Source: Mesorhizobium sp. M4B.F.Ca.ET.203.01.1.1 (GTDB lineage: Bacteria; Pseudomonadota; Alphaproteobacteria; Rhizobiales; Rhizobiaceae). From it: DNA of 64,000 bases. The notes under the pieces are model-generated. The model was not told the origin of the DNA. It did no database searches and worked only from the letters and a program-made list of their open reading frames with translations. The stretch is from NCBI RefSeq assembly GCF_004791025.1, contig NZ_SRUO01000018.1, positions 1,079-65,078 on the forward strand, in the 5' to 3' direction. The position numbers were made by a program, and so were the translations under genes. Positions 52,032 through 60,956 of the stretch are shown here, one piece after another (within the stretch, counting starts at the first letter, position 1; each line of letters opens with the position of its first letter).

Positions 52032-54110
52032 GCCAACGTCGACGGGATCAGGAACCGTCGCTGAGAATATATCCAGATAGTTCTTTCGTGTTGTCGGGGA
52101 GCGGTCACCGAGCTTCTCGACTTTCTGCGCAACCGTCGCCTTCAGTCGTTCGGCGCTAGGTTTTAAGCTCTCTTCGACCGTCTTAATGCGCTCCTCGATT
52201 GCCGCAACGTCGCGTTTCGACGTTTCGGCGCCGGCGCCGGAATTGCTCTTGGTTGGTTTTTTTCGTGCATCGATCGCCTTGCGGTTGACCACACGAGCGG
52301 AAGAACTAGCCGGCCGTCCTAAATCCGATTCCGGCTGTTTGTCGTCGGCGGCCGAGGCAGTTGCTTGCGCCTTCGCCGGCGTCAGGACTTGGACTGTTTC
52401 GACAGTCGGCTCGCTGTCGCCTCCATACTCTTCTGTCAATGCCGGTACCGGTTTGACGGGCAGGTATTCGACGGACGGGACTTCCGGCACGTGCGCTTGT
52501 GAGAAAGCCTCGGCAGCCTTGAAGGGCTGTGTCTCGAAAAATCGAAGTTTGTCACCAAAGATCGGCCTCTGGCCTTCGATGAGCAGAACCATCTTGCGTT
52601 CGGGCATCTGCCGGATTTCTTGCGGCATCATCAGATCGCGTTCGCGAATCTGTTCGACCTTCGTGCGGCGAGGCAGGCCAAAAAGCTCAATGGTGCGCGA
52701 TTCCGACTGATAGCGAATTGTGCGCTTGCCGAGCGCACGAGAGGCATATTCGGCAGTTGCCTGGTCGTTGGCGCCGAGCACGAGCTGATAACCACAATTG
52801 CCGAGCAGTGAGTGCCTGGAGGTCTCGCCATAGATTTCGTCGAGGTTCTTGAGGTCCTGGATGATGAAGGCGAGCTTGATGTTGTAGCCGGCCACATAGG
52901 GTAGCTTTGTCATAATCTCGTCCATCTTCTTCAACTGTCGGAACTCGTCGAGCAGGAAATAGACGGGCAGGGAATTGGGGTCGTGCTCCAGGGTGAGGAT
53001 GTCCATGGTCTGCTGCACGAACAGCGTCAGGAGAGGACGCAATAGCGTGATGTCAGTGATGTTGGGCGCGAGGTAGATCGAGATCGGCCGGCGCTTGAGC
53101 GCCCGTAAATCCATATCGGTTACGTTCGTGGCGGCTACGATGCGCTCGTTTTTGAAGGGGCGCATGGCCTTCTGAATATCGAGCAAGGCAGAGGCGGCGG
53201 CCCGTTCTGACAGCGCGAGGTAGGCATTGAAGCTTTCCATGGTGAACTTGGAAAGGTATGGCTCTCTCGCCTTGATGAACTTCATCAGCGCCTGGAGGTC
53301 GACGCCGCTATTGATGAGGGAATTGACTTCGCCGAGGTTGCGCCGGCCATTGTAGTGCGGGCTCTCCAGAACGTAGCTGATAGCGCCCGCCATCACTTGC
53401 TGTGCCGTGGCCTGCCATACCGAATTCTCGGATTCGGTGTTCTCGGGGACAAGGACGCTCGCCATGTTTTGGATATCCGTCGTCCGCGTGCCGCGCTCCT
53501 GGCGCACGAAGTCGAGCGGATTGTAGCGGTTGGTGGCTTCCGATCCCGGAGCAAATAGAAAGACCTGGCTTCCCTTGCGGCGGCGATAACCGGCAGTGGC
53601 CTTGAAGACTTCGCCCTTCAGATCGGTGACGATCATTGACCCTTCGTGCAGGAGGGCGTTGGGAATGACGTAGCCAGCACCCTTCCCGGATCGAGTTGGA
53701 CCGATGATGAGATGGTGACGATCATCCTTTGTGCGGAGGATCTTGCGACCAAGGCGGCCGAAGATGTGCCCCTGCTTGCGGAACCATCTGCCGCGTCGCA
53801 AGGCGGCAATGTCCTGAAAAGCGGCGTCGCCGAGCGGGTTGCTCGGCGATTTCAAGCCAAGGTAGGCCGCCAGGCCGCCGGCGAACAAGCTTGGCAGGAG
53901 CGCGACGAGCGCGACCTTCTGCAGGGTACGGCTGCCCTTGTAGAGCCAGAATTGTTGAACAGGCACGAAAGGATTGGTGGTGATCGTCGTTTCGAGAATT
54001 CGGCCGTCCTTATAGACGAGCTGCAAGCCAAGTCCGTAAGTGAGGGTCCAGACGGCGAAGACGATTCCGGCGCAGAAGAGAAGATAGAAGGCCTGATAGC
54101 CCTTGTTCAT
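52014..54110 (-). CDS. virD4: Type IV coupling protein VirD4/TraG
   Basis: The predicted protein is 698 aa. Two N-terminal membrane helices (about 6-26 and 66-84), Walker A GPTRSGKGAGYVIPNAL (about 135), a long nucleotide-binding domain with MAGAISYVLESPHYNGRRN, Walker B YFLLDEFRQLKKMDE (about 385), and the conserved GYNIKLAFIIQDLKNLDEIYG. The C-terminal ~200 residues are low complexity and end in a coiled coil, probably for substrate recognition. It links the relaxosome to the T4SS channel. Last gene of the virB operon, overlapping virB11 by four bases. Confidence 0.93.
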   Translation of the reverse strand: MNKGYQAFYLLFCAGIVFAVWTLTYGLGLQLVYKDGRILETTITTNPFVPVQQFWLYKGSRTLQKVALVALLPSLFAGGLAAYLGLKSPSNPLGDAAFQDIAALRRGRWFRKQGHIFGRLGRKILRTKDDRHHLIIGPTRSGKGAGYVIPNALLHEGSMIVTDLKGEVFKATAGYRRRKGSQVFLFAPGSEATNRYNPLDFVRQERGTRTTDIQNMASVLVPENTESENSVWQATAQQVMAGAISYVLESPHYNGRRNLGEVNSLINSGVDLQALMKFIKAREPYLSKFTMESFNAYLALSERAAASALLDIQKAMRPFKNERIVAATNVTDMDLRALKRRPISIYLAPNITDITLLRPLLTLFVQQTMDILTLEHDPNSLPVYFLLDEFRQLKKMDEIMTKLPYVAGYNIKLAFIIQDLKNLDEIYGETSRHSLLGNCGYQLVLGANDQATAEYASRALGKRTIRYQSESRTIELFGLPRRTKVEQIRERDLMMPQEIRQMPERKMVLLIEGQRPIFGDKLRFFETQPFKAAEAFSQAHVPEVPSVEYLPVKPVPALTEEYGGDSEPTVETVQVLTPAKAQATASAADDKQPESDLGRPASSSARVVNRKAIDARKKPTKSNSGAGAETSKRDVAAIEERIKTVEESLKPSAERLKATVAQKVEKLGDRSPTTRKNYLDIFSATVPDPVDVGLAAEA

Positions 54111-55135
54111 GTCTCGTCTCGGGCAAAGAAGATTTCCGAAACGCCCCGTTTTCCGCCATCACGGCGCAACTGGATTACGATCGGGATGACCATTTGGATG
54201 TATGACATGAGATCCTGCTTGGAATAACCCGACGACATTCCGGCCTGCTGCATCATCATGGCGAGTTGTTCATAGGCGCCCATCGGTGTATCCGCATGCA
54301 CCGTCGACATGCTGCCCGGATGGCCGGTGTTGATGGCGCGCAGGAAGGAGAAGGCCTCGGCGCCACGAATTTCGCCGACAAAGAGTCGGTCCGGTCGCAT
54401 CCGAAGCGACGCTTCCAACAGGTTTTGGATCGTCACGTCTGCGGTGCCCTGGTCGCCCTTCGAGGCAATCAGATGCACCTTGTTCGGCTGAGGCGGAAAT
54501 AGCTCGCGCGTGTCCTCGAGCGTCAGTATCCGCTCATGCTGATCGACGCTTTTCAGGCATGCGTTGAGGAATGTGGTCTTGCCCGACGAGGTGCCGCCGC
54601 TGATTAAAATCGACACGCGCTTGGTGATCGCCGTATGGATGAAATCATAGATACGGCTCGCCCGAAGGTGCGCGATCAGCTCCCGGTCGATGTCGCTCAG
54701 TCCGCCGACTGCGACCGAGACTTTATCCAGTGAGCCGCTATCGCGGTACTCCTCGAGCGTGAAATTGTTCACGACCTGCTTTCGGATCGAGATCGAGCCG
54801 CCTTCCGGCGCAGCGGGAGGCAGCACGATCTGAATACGCTCGCCCGTCGGTAAGGCCGCACTTAGAACGGGCTTGGTGCGGCTGATGAACTGGTTCGTTG
54901 CGCCGGCCACGCGCTCCCCGATATTTTCGATTTCAGACGCCGTGAGCTTCTTAATTTCGTGAAACTCCATATGATCGGAGCCCAGCCGTTCCACATAGAC
55001 ATGGCCCGGCTTGTTCACGGAGATTTCGACTACACGCGGATCGTCAAGAAAGCCGCGGATCGGTTCGAGTGCCCGATCAAGGAAGTAATAGGGATTGGTG
55101 GCCGATCGGCCCTTGTTACTGACCGCGACGTTCAC
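54107..55135 (-). CDS. virB11: T4SS traffic ATPase VirB11
   Basis: The predicted protein is 342 aa of the hexameric secretion ATPase family. Walker A SGGTSSGKTTFLNACL (about 178-193), Asp box LTLEDTREL, Walker B RPDRLFVGEIRGAEAFSFLRA, and His box GHPGSMSTVHADTP. It energises pilus assembly and substrate transfer at the inner membrane. It overlaps virB10 by 20 bases and virD4 by four. Confidence 0.95.
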   Translation of the reverse strand: MNVAVSNKGRSATNPYYFLDRALEPIRGFLDDPRVVEISVNKPGHVYVERLGSDHMEFHEIKKLTASEIENIGERVAGATNQFISRTKPVLSAALPTGERIQIVLPPAAPEGGSISIRKQVVNNFTLEEYRDSGSLDKVSVAVGGLSDIDRELIAHLRASRIYDFIHTAITKRVSILISGGTSSGKTTFLNACLKSVDQHERILTLEDTRELFPPQPNKVHLIASKGDQGTADVTIQNLLEASLRMRPDRLFVGEIRGAEAFSFLRAINTGHPGSMSTVHADTPMGAYEQLAMMMQQAGMSSGYSKQDLMSYIQMVIPIVIQLRRDGGKRGVSEIFFARDET

Positions 55136-56336
55136 GTTGTATTTCCTTCATCGCTTCTGTGATGGGATCGTCATACATGGCGCTGAAATCGAGATCCTGG
55201 CGCACATAGACGAAGATGCGTTCGCCCTGGCTGACACTGATCGTCGGCGGGATGCGCAGGTTTTCGCTCAAAGCCTGGTTAGCCATGTCGCTGAACGTTT
55301 GCGCGATCGTGTCGCGCGCCAGCTCCTCGCCGCGTTTGGCTTCATCATTATCTTGGCCGAAAGCTTCATCGCTTCCATAGCCGGTGAGGTAACTAGCGCC
55401 TGCGCCGACAATCGACAGCACGATTGCGGAACCGAACCGCTCGCGCCATTTGTTGTCGACACGACCAGTCAGCCCGGAGCGACCAAGGCTGTCAGTGCCG
55501 ATGGAGTTGAGGCGAACGGACACACCGTCATCGCGGAGAAGTCGGGTCCAGATGACGAAAATGCGTTTCTGACCCCTGACAACATCGGACTGATATTCGC
55601 CGATAAGCCGGGTTCCAGTCGGAATCAGGACGCGCCGTCCGTCAAACGAATAGACATCCTGAGATGTGATCGCGCGGATTTGGCCCGGAAGATCGCTGAC
55701 GATCGCGGTTTCCAAAATGCCCGGAATTAGGGTGCCTTCAGGTACCAGCGCGTCGGTACGTTTGATCTGCTTAGCCTTTGCCGACCGATCAGCCAGGCTT
55801 GACGCCGCCGCGAGGAATTTGCTGTTGCGGTCCTCGCCCGCAACACTCAAACCGTTGCCGTCGGCACCACCGAGGCCGCCGGCGCCCTCCTCCTCGCGAG
55901 CCGTATCCAACGATATCAGCTTGGACCGATAGCGCTCCGGAAATTCTTCAGGGGGCGGCGCAGCTGCCGGGTCCGTGGGCGGTGCCTGGACGACTTCAGG
56001 CGGAGGCGGCACGTTAAATGTGGTCGTGTCGACCCTTTCCTGTACCGGCTCCGGAGGCGGCGGGATGTTGATCACGTCAGGTTCAGGTTGCGGTTCGGGC
56101 TTTTCTTCCTCGCGGACGAACGACGGTGGCCGGAACGTCGTGGTTCGGAATTCTTCGTCGCCTTCGGTTGTGCCGCGAGCTGTTTCCGTCGGCGTTGCAA
56201 GGACGAAGTAGGCTGCCACGACGCCGCCGATAAGCAAGGCTGCTCCGCCGAGGAGCTGGTTGCGCTTTGCGTTCTTGTTGCTGACGGCCGTTTCGTCGGC
56301 CGACATCATGGCCTCAAGCTCAGGTGTCCGGTTCAT
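55116..56336 (-). CDS. virB10: T4SS core channel protein VirB10
   Basis: The predicted protein is 406 aa. A cytoplasmic N-terminus, one membrane helix (about 28-48: LLGGAALLIGGVVAAYFVLA), and a periplasmic Pro-rich stalk (PEPQPEPDVINIPPPPEPVQ) precede the TrbI-like beta-barrel domain (about 195-400). The latter shows TLIPGILETAIVSDLPGQIRA and GTRLIGEYQSDVVRGQKRIFV. VirB10 spans both membranes and senses ATP use by VirB11 and VirD4. Overlaps virB9 by four bases. Confidence 0.94.
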   Translation of the reverse strand: MNRTPELEAMMSADETAVSNKNAKRNQLLGGAALLIGGVVAAYFVLATPTETARGTTEGDEEFRTTTFRPPSFVREEEKPEPQPEPDVINIPPPPEPVQERVDTTTFNVPPPPEVVQAPPTDPAAAPPPEEFPERYRSKLISLDTAREEEGAGGLGGADGNGLSVAGEDRNSKFLAAASSLADRSAKAKQIKRTDALVPEGTLIPGILETAIVSDLPGQIRAITSQDVYSFDGRRVLIPTGTRLIGEYQSDVVRGQKRIFVIWTRLLRDDGVSVRLNSIGTDSLGRSGLTGRVDNKWRERFGSAIVLSIVGAGASYLTGYGSDEAFGQDNDEAKRGEELARDTIAQTFSDMANQALSENLRIPPTISVSQGERIFVYVRQDLDFSAMYDDPITEAMKEIQRERRGQ

Positions 56337-57145
56337 TTGTTGCCGCTCCTCCAGCGCTTTTTGGCGACGCGATCAGGAGCCGGACCGAGGATATCAGGGT
56401 CCGGAGCGCCGAAATCAGGCTTCCGAAGGTTGAAAATGCACGTCCATTGATTGCCATCGCGCAGCGTGTATTGGGTCGCGACACCATCAAGGACGAGGTA
56501 TTCCCCTTCCTTGCGGAAGTTGCGCAGTGTCTCGGAAAAATCCGACTGCACGGCGAAAATCGCCGGCACACGCCCGGTGAATTTGAAAAAGGTCTTCTTG
56601 CCGTCATCGAAAACCATCGACGGCTTCAGCTTAGCGTCACCCGAAAACGAATAGTCGATGTTGACATTTGCCTTGTCGATGTTCGAGATATTCGGATTGG
56701 CGGCGCGGTACTCAGCTTCTTTGCGCAGCGCCGCATTGAGGTCCTTTTCCGGGTAGACAAACCTGACGCCGAAGACCTTCTTGCCGGCGGCAGGCGGATT
56801 ATCGTGAAGCTCGATGAAATAGATCCTCTTCGTCGTCACGACATTCATGTTCGTAGTGACGTTCTTGGCGATCGGCTTCACAAACAGGATGTTGCCCTTC
56901 TCTGAAGGCGCAACCTGCCAGCTCTCCGTGTCGCCAAGTGAGATCGTCTCGAAACGTTCATCTTCATCGAAAATGATCATTGTCGAAATGCCGTAAGTCG
57001 CATTGACCGTCACGACGTTGTTGGGCTGATAGACAACGCTTGTAACCCGGCCGTCGAGATTGCCCGGGCGTGGTGACTGTGCCGCATGGGCGTGAGTCAT
57101 GATTGCGGCGAAGAACGCCGCCCAAAACAGGAGGTGTTTCATCAT
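56333..57145 (-). CDS. virB9: T4SS outer-membrane core protein VirB9
   Basis: The predicted protein is 270 aa with a signal peptide (HLLFWAAFFAAIMTHAHAAQS, cut near residue 22). Typical motifs are VTVNATYGISTMIIFDEDE (about 47-65) and DNPPAAGKKVFGVRFVYPE in the N-domain, and FDDGKKTFFKFTGRVPAIF and GVATQYTLRDGNQWTCIFN in the C-domain. It forms the outer-membrane ring with VirB7 and VirB10. Overlaps virB8 by four bases. Confidence 0.93.
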   Translation of the reverse strand: MMKHLLFWAAFFAAIMTHAHAAQSPRPGNLDGRVTSVVYQPNNVVTVNATYGISTMIIFDEDERFETISLGDTESWQVAPSEKGNILFVKPIAKNVTTNMNVVTTKRIYFIELHDNPPAAGKKVFGVRFVYPEKDLNAALRKEAEYRAANPNISNIDKANVNIDYSFSGDAKLKPSMVFDDGKKTFFKFTGRVPAIFAVQSDFSETLRNFRKEGEYLVLDGVATQYTLRDGNQWTCIFNLRKPDFGAPDPDILGPAPDRVAKKRWRSGNK

Positions 57146-57858
57146 CCCTCACCTCCTGGGGTCACCGTCTCCTGGTCACGACGGTAGCTGAAGACCTGGA
57201 AGCCGAGGGGATTTTCAAAAAGCCACTGATTTTCAGTGGGGGTGTCGGTGTAGCGGAAACGCACGACCGAAATGTAGTGCCGCGTGATGGAATCCGTGTC
57301 GGATTTTTCCATCGTTGAGAAACGGACAAGAGCCGTCGACGGCGGTTGACTAGGATCGCTCGGCTCAGTGACCGCCACCGATTTGATGTCCACCGAAACC
57401 CGCTTGTTTTTTCCGTAGACTTTTGCGGGGTTATTCGAATTGGCGGCGCTATAAAGCTCCTGCAACTCCCGCGCGGCATCGCCGGTCGACAACAAGGCGG
57501 CAATGCCGAAGTTTTGTTCGATCTCGTAGGGGTCATAGCCTTCGCGAGCGCGGATATAGCGCACAACATTGGCTTGGGTGACCGCTTTTTGTTCGGTGAG
57601 GTTGGCAGGCCTAGTCAGACCACTTTTGACCTCCAGATAGCCGGTATTTTTGTCGACCACGACGACATACGGTTCGAAGCTCTTCAACGGAACCAGCAGC
57701 ACCAGTGCCGCGAGAGCTAGCAGCGTGATCGCCCCGAAAATGATCGTCACGAACCAGGCGAGTCCGCGCGATCGCTTGGCCTTTTTTACGATCTCATATT
57801 CCCAACGATCGCCGTCTTGGAAATAGGTCCGTAGTGCAGTCTCTTTTGAATCTGACAT
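57142..57858 (-). CDS. virB8: T4SS inner-membrane protein VirB8
   Basis: The predicted protein is 238 aa. Cytoplasmic N-terminus, one membrane helix (about 33-56: WFVTIIFGAITLLALAALVLL), then the periplasmic NTF2-like domain with YVRAREGYDPYEIEQNF and SAANSNNPAKVYGKN. It nucleates T4SS assembly. A 35-base gap separates it from virB6; no virB7 fits in that gap. Confidence 0.93.
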   Translation of the reverse strand: MSDSKETALRTYFQDGDRWEYEIVKKAKRSRGLAWFVTIIFGAITLLALAALVLLVPLKSFEPYVVVVDKNTGYLEVKSGLTRPANLTEQKAVTQANVVRYIRAREGYDPYEIEQNFGIAALLSTGDAARELQELYSAANSNNPAKVYGKNKRVSVDIKSVAVTEPSDPSQPPSTALVRFSTMEKSDTDSITRHYISVVRFRYTDTPTENQWLFENPLGFQVFSYRRDQETVTPGGEG

Positions 57859-57893
57859 TTTCGATCTAGCCCTTAGTCACTCTCACAAGCACC

Positions 57894-58925
57894 TCAGCGC
57901 GGCATGCTGTTGTTGCTTATTCGGTTCTGCATCGCCGCCCTGGCGTTGGCGTCGCGGATGTTGCTGAGCATGCCGGCATGTGTGCGATCGCGAGCCTGCA
58001 TGCCGGCAGTGCCGACGAAGCCGGCAGCCCCGCGTGCGACATCGACCGCTTTCATCGGCGCGGTCACTCCGCTGAAGCGTCCAACAGCCCGCGCCACATT
58101 GCCAATGCCGGCGGCGACGCCACCGACAATGCCCTGCGCGAGAACCTGAATATTGATGAGGACGAACGCGCCGGCGCAGCACAGCAGCAGGAACGCCGAG
58201 ATATCGCTGAGCTGAAGCCGGCGTTGACTGGCCGCGCTGGAGACTTTGGTCAGCTCAGGGTCCATCGCAGCGATCAGGAAAGCGGCCACGACATAGACGA
58301 AAAGCGGGATCAGCGCGTAGAGAAGCACCTGCTGGAACCACGAAACTCCGAGATTTCGCGTCTGCTCGAACAGCATGCAGGCGATGAAGATTGGTGCCGT
58401 GCCGATCAGCACCCACATCATAACCTTTGCTAGCAGCAGGATCGCCAGTGCGACGGCGATGAAGACGGCGACGCAGAGCATGATCAGGAAGCCGACCATC
58501 GATGGCAAGACCGAGAAGTAGCCTGATTGTTCTGCAAATGCGGACGCCGCCTCATTCGCGGTCCGCCAGATCATGGACAGGCCGTTTGTTGGCTCGGTAA
58601 TGCCTGTGCCTGTGGCGGTCAGGATCGCGCGGCCTACGTCTTCGGGCGTGTCGTTCAGCCAGGAATAGAAGAACGTGTTGAAATGGCTCCACTGGCTGAT
58701 GAGGATCAGGATCACCATCATGCGAACGATGCGGCCGATGACATCGGCCACGCTGACCCGCGACGTTCCCATGAAGAGTTGGAGGCCGTAATAGGCGACA
58801 TAGGCGAGAAACATGATGTTGAGCAGCGGCATGATCTCGCCGCTGACAATGCCGTATGCACGTTCAGAAAAATTCGCCCCTGACTGCTCAATCCTGTCTA
58901 GCAGATCGCCCAAGAAGTCCTGCAT
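57894..58925 (-). CDS. virB6: T4SS polytopic inner-membrane protein VirB6
   Basis: The predicted protein is 343 aa, started at MQDFLGDLLDRIEQSG (58925); longer readings are unsupported. Multiple membrane helices (about 33-52, 65-85, 145-190, 205-240, 255-285), and the conserved TrbL/VirB6 features around VMMWVLIGTAPIFIACMLF. It forms part of the inner-membrane channel. Confidence 0.9.
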   Translation of the reverse strand: MQDFLGDLLDRIEQSGANFSERAYGIVSGEIMPLLNIMFLAYVAYYGLQLFMGTSRVSVADVIGRIVRMMVILILISQWSHFNTFFYSWLNDTPEDVGRAILTATGTGITEPTNGLSMIWRTANEAASAFAEQSGYFSVLPSMVGFLIMLCVAVFIAVALAILLLAKVMMWVLIGTAPIFIACMLFEQTRNLGVSWFQQVLLYALIPLFVYVVAAFLIAAMDPELTKVSSAASQRRLQLSDISAFLLLCCAGAFVLINIQVLAQGIVGGVAAGIGNVARAVGRFSGVTAPMKAVDVARGAAGFVGTAGMQARDRTHAGMLSNIRDANARAAMQNRISNNSMPR

Positions 58926-58941
58926 TTTTGCCCACCGTCCT

Positions 58942-59166
58942 TTATTCCGCCAGCATCGCGTCAATCGCCGCGAAGGCCGCCGACGGGTCGCCGTTGATAG
59001 ACGCCATCCGGCCGCATTCCTGGCGAGGATCAGCGGCATAGGACGTTAGGTTGGCGGGTCGCTTACAGGGAGCCGTCTTTTCTTTGACCGTGCCGCAGCC
59101 GGCGATGCCGGATGCGATCACGATGACCGACAGCAATTTGGCAGTTTTGATGGTCTTAGTTGCCAC
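58942..59166 (-). CDS. Small T4SS lipoprotein (VirB7- or Eex-like)
   Basis: The predicted protein is 74 aa. Lipoprotein signal with lipobox IASGIAGC (Cys24), followed by a short mature part with two more cysteines (CKRPANLTSYAADPRQECG). Located between virB5 and virB6, the position of the entry-exclusion lipoprotein in pKM101-type systems. Alternatively it may stand in for VirB7, for which there is no other gene. Overlaps virB5 by 11 bases. Confidence 0.75.
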   Translation of the reverse strand: MATKTIKTAKLLSVIVIASGIAGCGTVKEKTAPCKRPANLTSYAADPRQECGRMASINGDPSAAFAAIDAMLAE

Positions 59167-59857
59167 TGTAGGTGAGCGCCTTCTTTGAATTGGAGATATC
59201 GGTCAAACGGCGTTGATTGTCGGCCTGCAGCGAGGAGACGGCGCCATTCATCACGCCGACGAGTTCGTTGATCGTCAGGCCGGCTTGCACCTGAAGCTGC
59301 GTGTTCTGGTCAATCGAGCCCTTGATGTCCTGTGCCTTGCCGATGCTTTGTCCGGCCTGTTCAAACGCGCTCCGGCGCGTTGTCACTGCCTTTTGCGAGC
59401 CATTGACCAAGGCGGCGACGCCAAGAACGGTTGAAACCAGCTCCTCATAGGATTTGTCGCTGGAAAAACCGCTGTTCGCCTTGCCGGACAGGCTTTTGAC
59501 CAGCTGGAGACCGTTGATGAAGGTCGAGGCGACTTGAGAAATGTCGCCGCCAATCCCGCCGAAATTCGGCACGCCGCCCGACATCAGGCTATCGAAGGAC
59601 GGCATGGATGCGACGCTGAAACCATTGCCCACGGCAAGGTTTTGCATCTGGCCGGATTCGCTGCCTCGATCGCCAGTGACCGCCTTCAAAGTATCCGTGA
59701 CTGTCGTCAGAATGTCTTTGTTGGTGTTCAGGATCTTGTCGGTGGTGACCGACGTCTCCTTGGCGATCTTGAAATTCGCGTTGTCGATAACCGGCACCTG
59801 GGCCGATGCCGCCGATGCAAGGAGCATCGAGCACGCAGTGAGAATGTAGCGCTTCAT
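59156..59857 (-). CDS. virB5: T4SS minor pilin VirB5
   Basis: The predicted protein is 233 aa with a signal peptide (MKRYILTACSMLLASAASA, cut before QVPVID). The mature part is helical (KILNTNKDILTTVTDTLKAV ... NDINGLQLVKSLSG-type segments), as in the VirB5 fold. It sits at the pilus tip. Position between virB1 and the lipoprotein gene supports the call; sequence conservation in this family is low. Confidence 0.83.
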   Translation of the reverse strand: MKRYILTACSMLLASAASAQVPVIDNANFKIAKETSVTTDKILNTNKDILTTVTDTLKAVTGDRGSESGQMQNLAVGNGFSVASMPSFDSLMSGGVPNFGGIGGDISQVASTFINGLQLVKSLSGKANSGFSSDKSYEELVSTVLGVAALVNGSQKAVTTRRSAFEQAGQSIGKAQDIKGSIDQNTQLQVQAGLTINELVGVMNGAVSSLQADNQRRLTDISNSKKALTYSGN

Positions 59858-59867
59858 TGTAGTTCTC

Positions 59868-60956
59868 CTATTGGGGCTGCAGCTGAAGTTTTACGTTGGC
59901 CTCGCGTTCACGCTTCTGCACGCAGGCTTGTTCGATCGGGCTCCATTCGAGCCCGGTGCGCGGGTCGCAAATGCCCGTCGTTTCGCGCGGTTTTTCGTCG
60001 TCCTTTTTCTTGACGTCGGCGGACTGCGACGATCCCGACACCTCGCTTGTCTGCGAGGTGTTCCGCGAGTTGAACAGGTCCGCCATGGTCGTTCCGAGTA
60101 GGATGACCTGGTTCATCATCTCCAGATTGGCGTTGCGGGCGCCCGAATTGTGGTCCCAACTGTCCTGAATGGTGCCGGCGTTGAGACCGCCCAGCTGTTG
60201 CAGCCAGGACGCCACATTGCCGGTGCTCTCCTGCGTGGCCTGACTGGTTGCCATGGCGTTGATCGTCGAATCCCGCATGCCTGTGTAGGCGCTGTCGCCG
60301 CCGCCATAGTTCAGCGGAATGTTGGCTCCGTTCGACCCGCCGAATGCCGGCAACCACTGTTGGGTGATCGTTTTGACGTAACCCTGTGTCTCCTTGAACG
60401 GAGGGATGCCGCCGTACTTTTGAACATTGCCATGACCGGCGTTATAGGCGGCCAGGGCAAGGTTCGTGTTGCCGCCAAAGCGCTTGAGCTGCTGTTTCAG
60501 ATAGCGCGCGCCGCCACGCAGGTTCTGTTCGATATTGTAGGGGTTAACGCCGAGATCGCCGGCAGTCTCCGGCATCAACTGCGACAAGCCGATGGCGCCC
60601 GCCTCAGATTTGGCACAAGGGTTGAAACGGCTCTCCTGGTAGACGAGAGCCATGAACAGATTTTCATCAACGCCTTCTTCGCGCGCAACACGTTTTACCA
60701 ACCCCGCAATCTCCGGATTAGCGTTGGCAGCTGCCACCGGATCGTCCTTTCGGCCTTTCCGGTACATCGAGCATGTGACGCTTGTGTTGATCGAATGCCG
60801 GTCCTTATCGACCTTTTCGATGTCGTTCGTCTTTTCCTTCCGGATCGTCTTTTCCGTCAGGTTTGCGCCATCAATAACCGGGACGCCCCCGGCCCATGCA
60901 GGAATGGGAGCGGCAAGCGCTGTCATCATCAACCACAGAGCAGGACTATTCTTCAT
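59868..60956 (-). CDS. virB1: T4SS lytic transglycosylase VirB1
   Basis: The predicted protein is 362 aa, started at MKNSPALWLMMTALAAPIPAWA (signal peptide). The SLT domain is at about 80-210: VDENLFMALVYQESRFNPCAKSE with the catalytic Glu, AIGLSQLMPETAGDLGVNPYN, and NTNLALAAYNAGHGNVQKYGG. The C-terminal half is Gln/Ser-rich and unstructured. It opens peptidoglycan for channel assembly. Its start overlaps the virB4 stop by four bases. Confidence 0.92.
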   Translation of the reverse strand: MKNSPALWLMMTALAAPIPAWAGGVPVIDGANLTEKTIRKEKTNDIEKVDKDRHSINTSVTCSMYRKGRKDDPVAAANANPEIAGLVKRVAREEGVDENLFMALVYQESRFNPCAKSEAGAIGLSQLMPETAGDLGVNPYNIEQNLRGGARYLKQQLKRFGGNTNLALAAYNAGHGNVQKYGGIPPFKETQGYVKTITQQWLPAFGGSNGANIPLNYGGGDSAYTGMRDSTINAMATSQATQESTGNVASWLQQLGGLNAGTIQDSWDHNSGARNANLEMMNQVILLGTTMADLFNSRNTSQTSEVSGSSQSADVKKKDDEKPRETTGICDPRTGLEWSPIEQACVQKREREANVKLQLQPQ

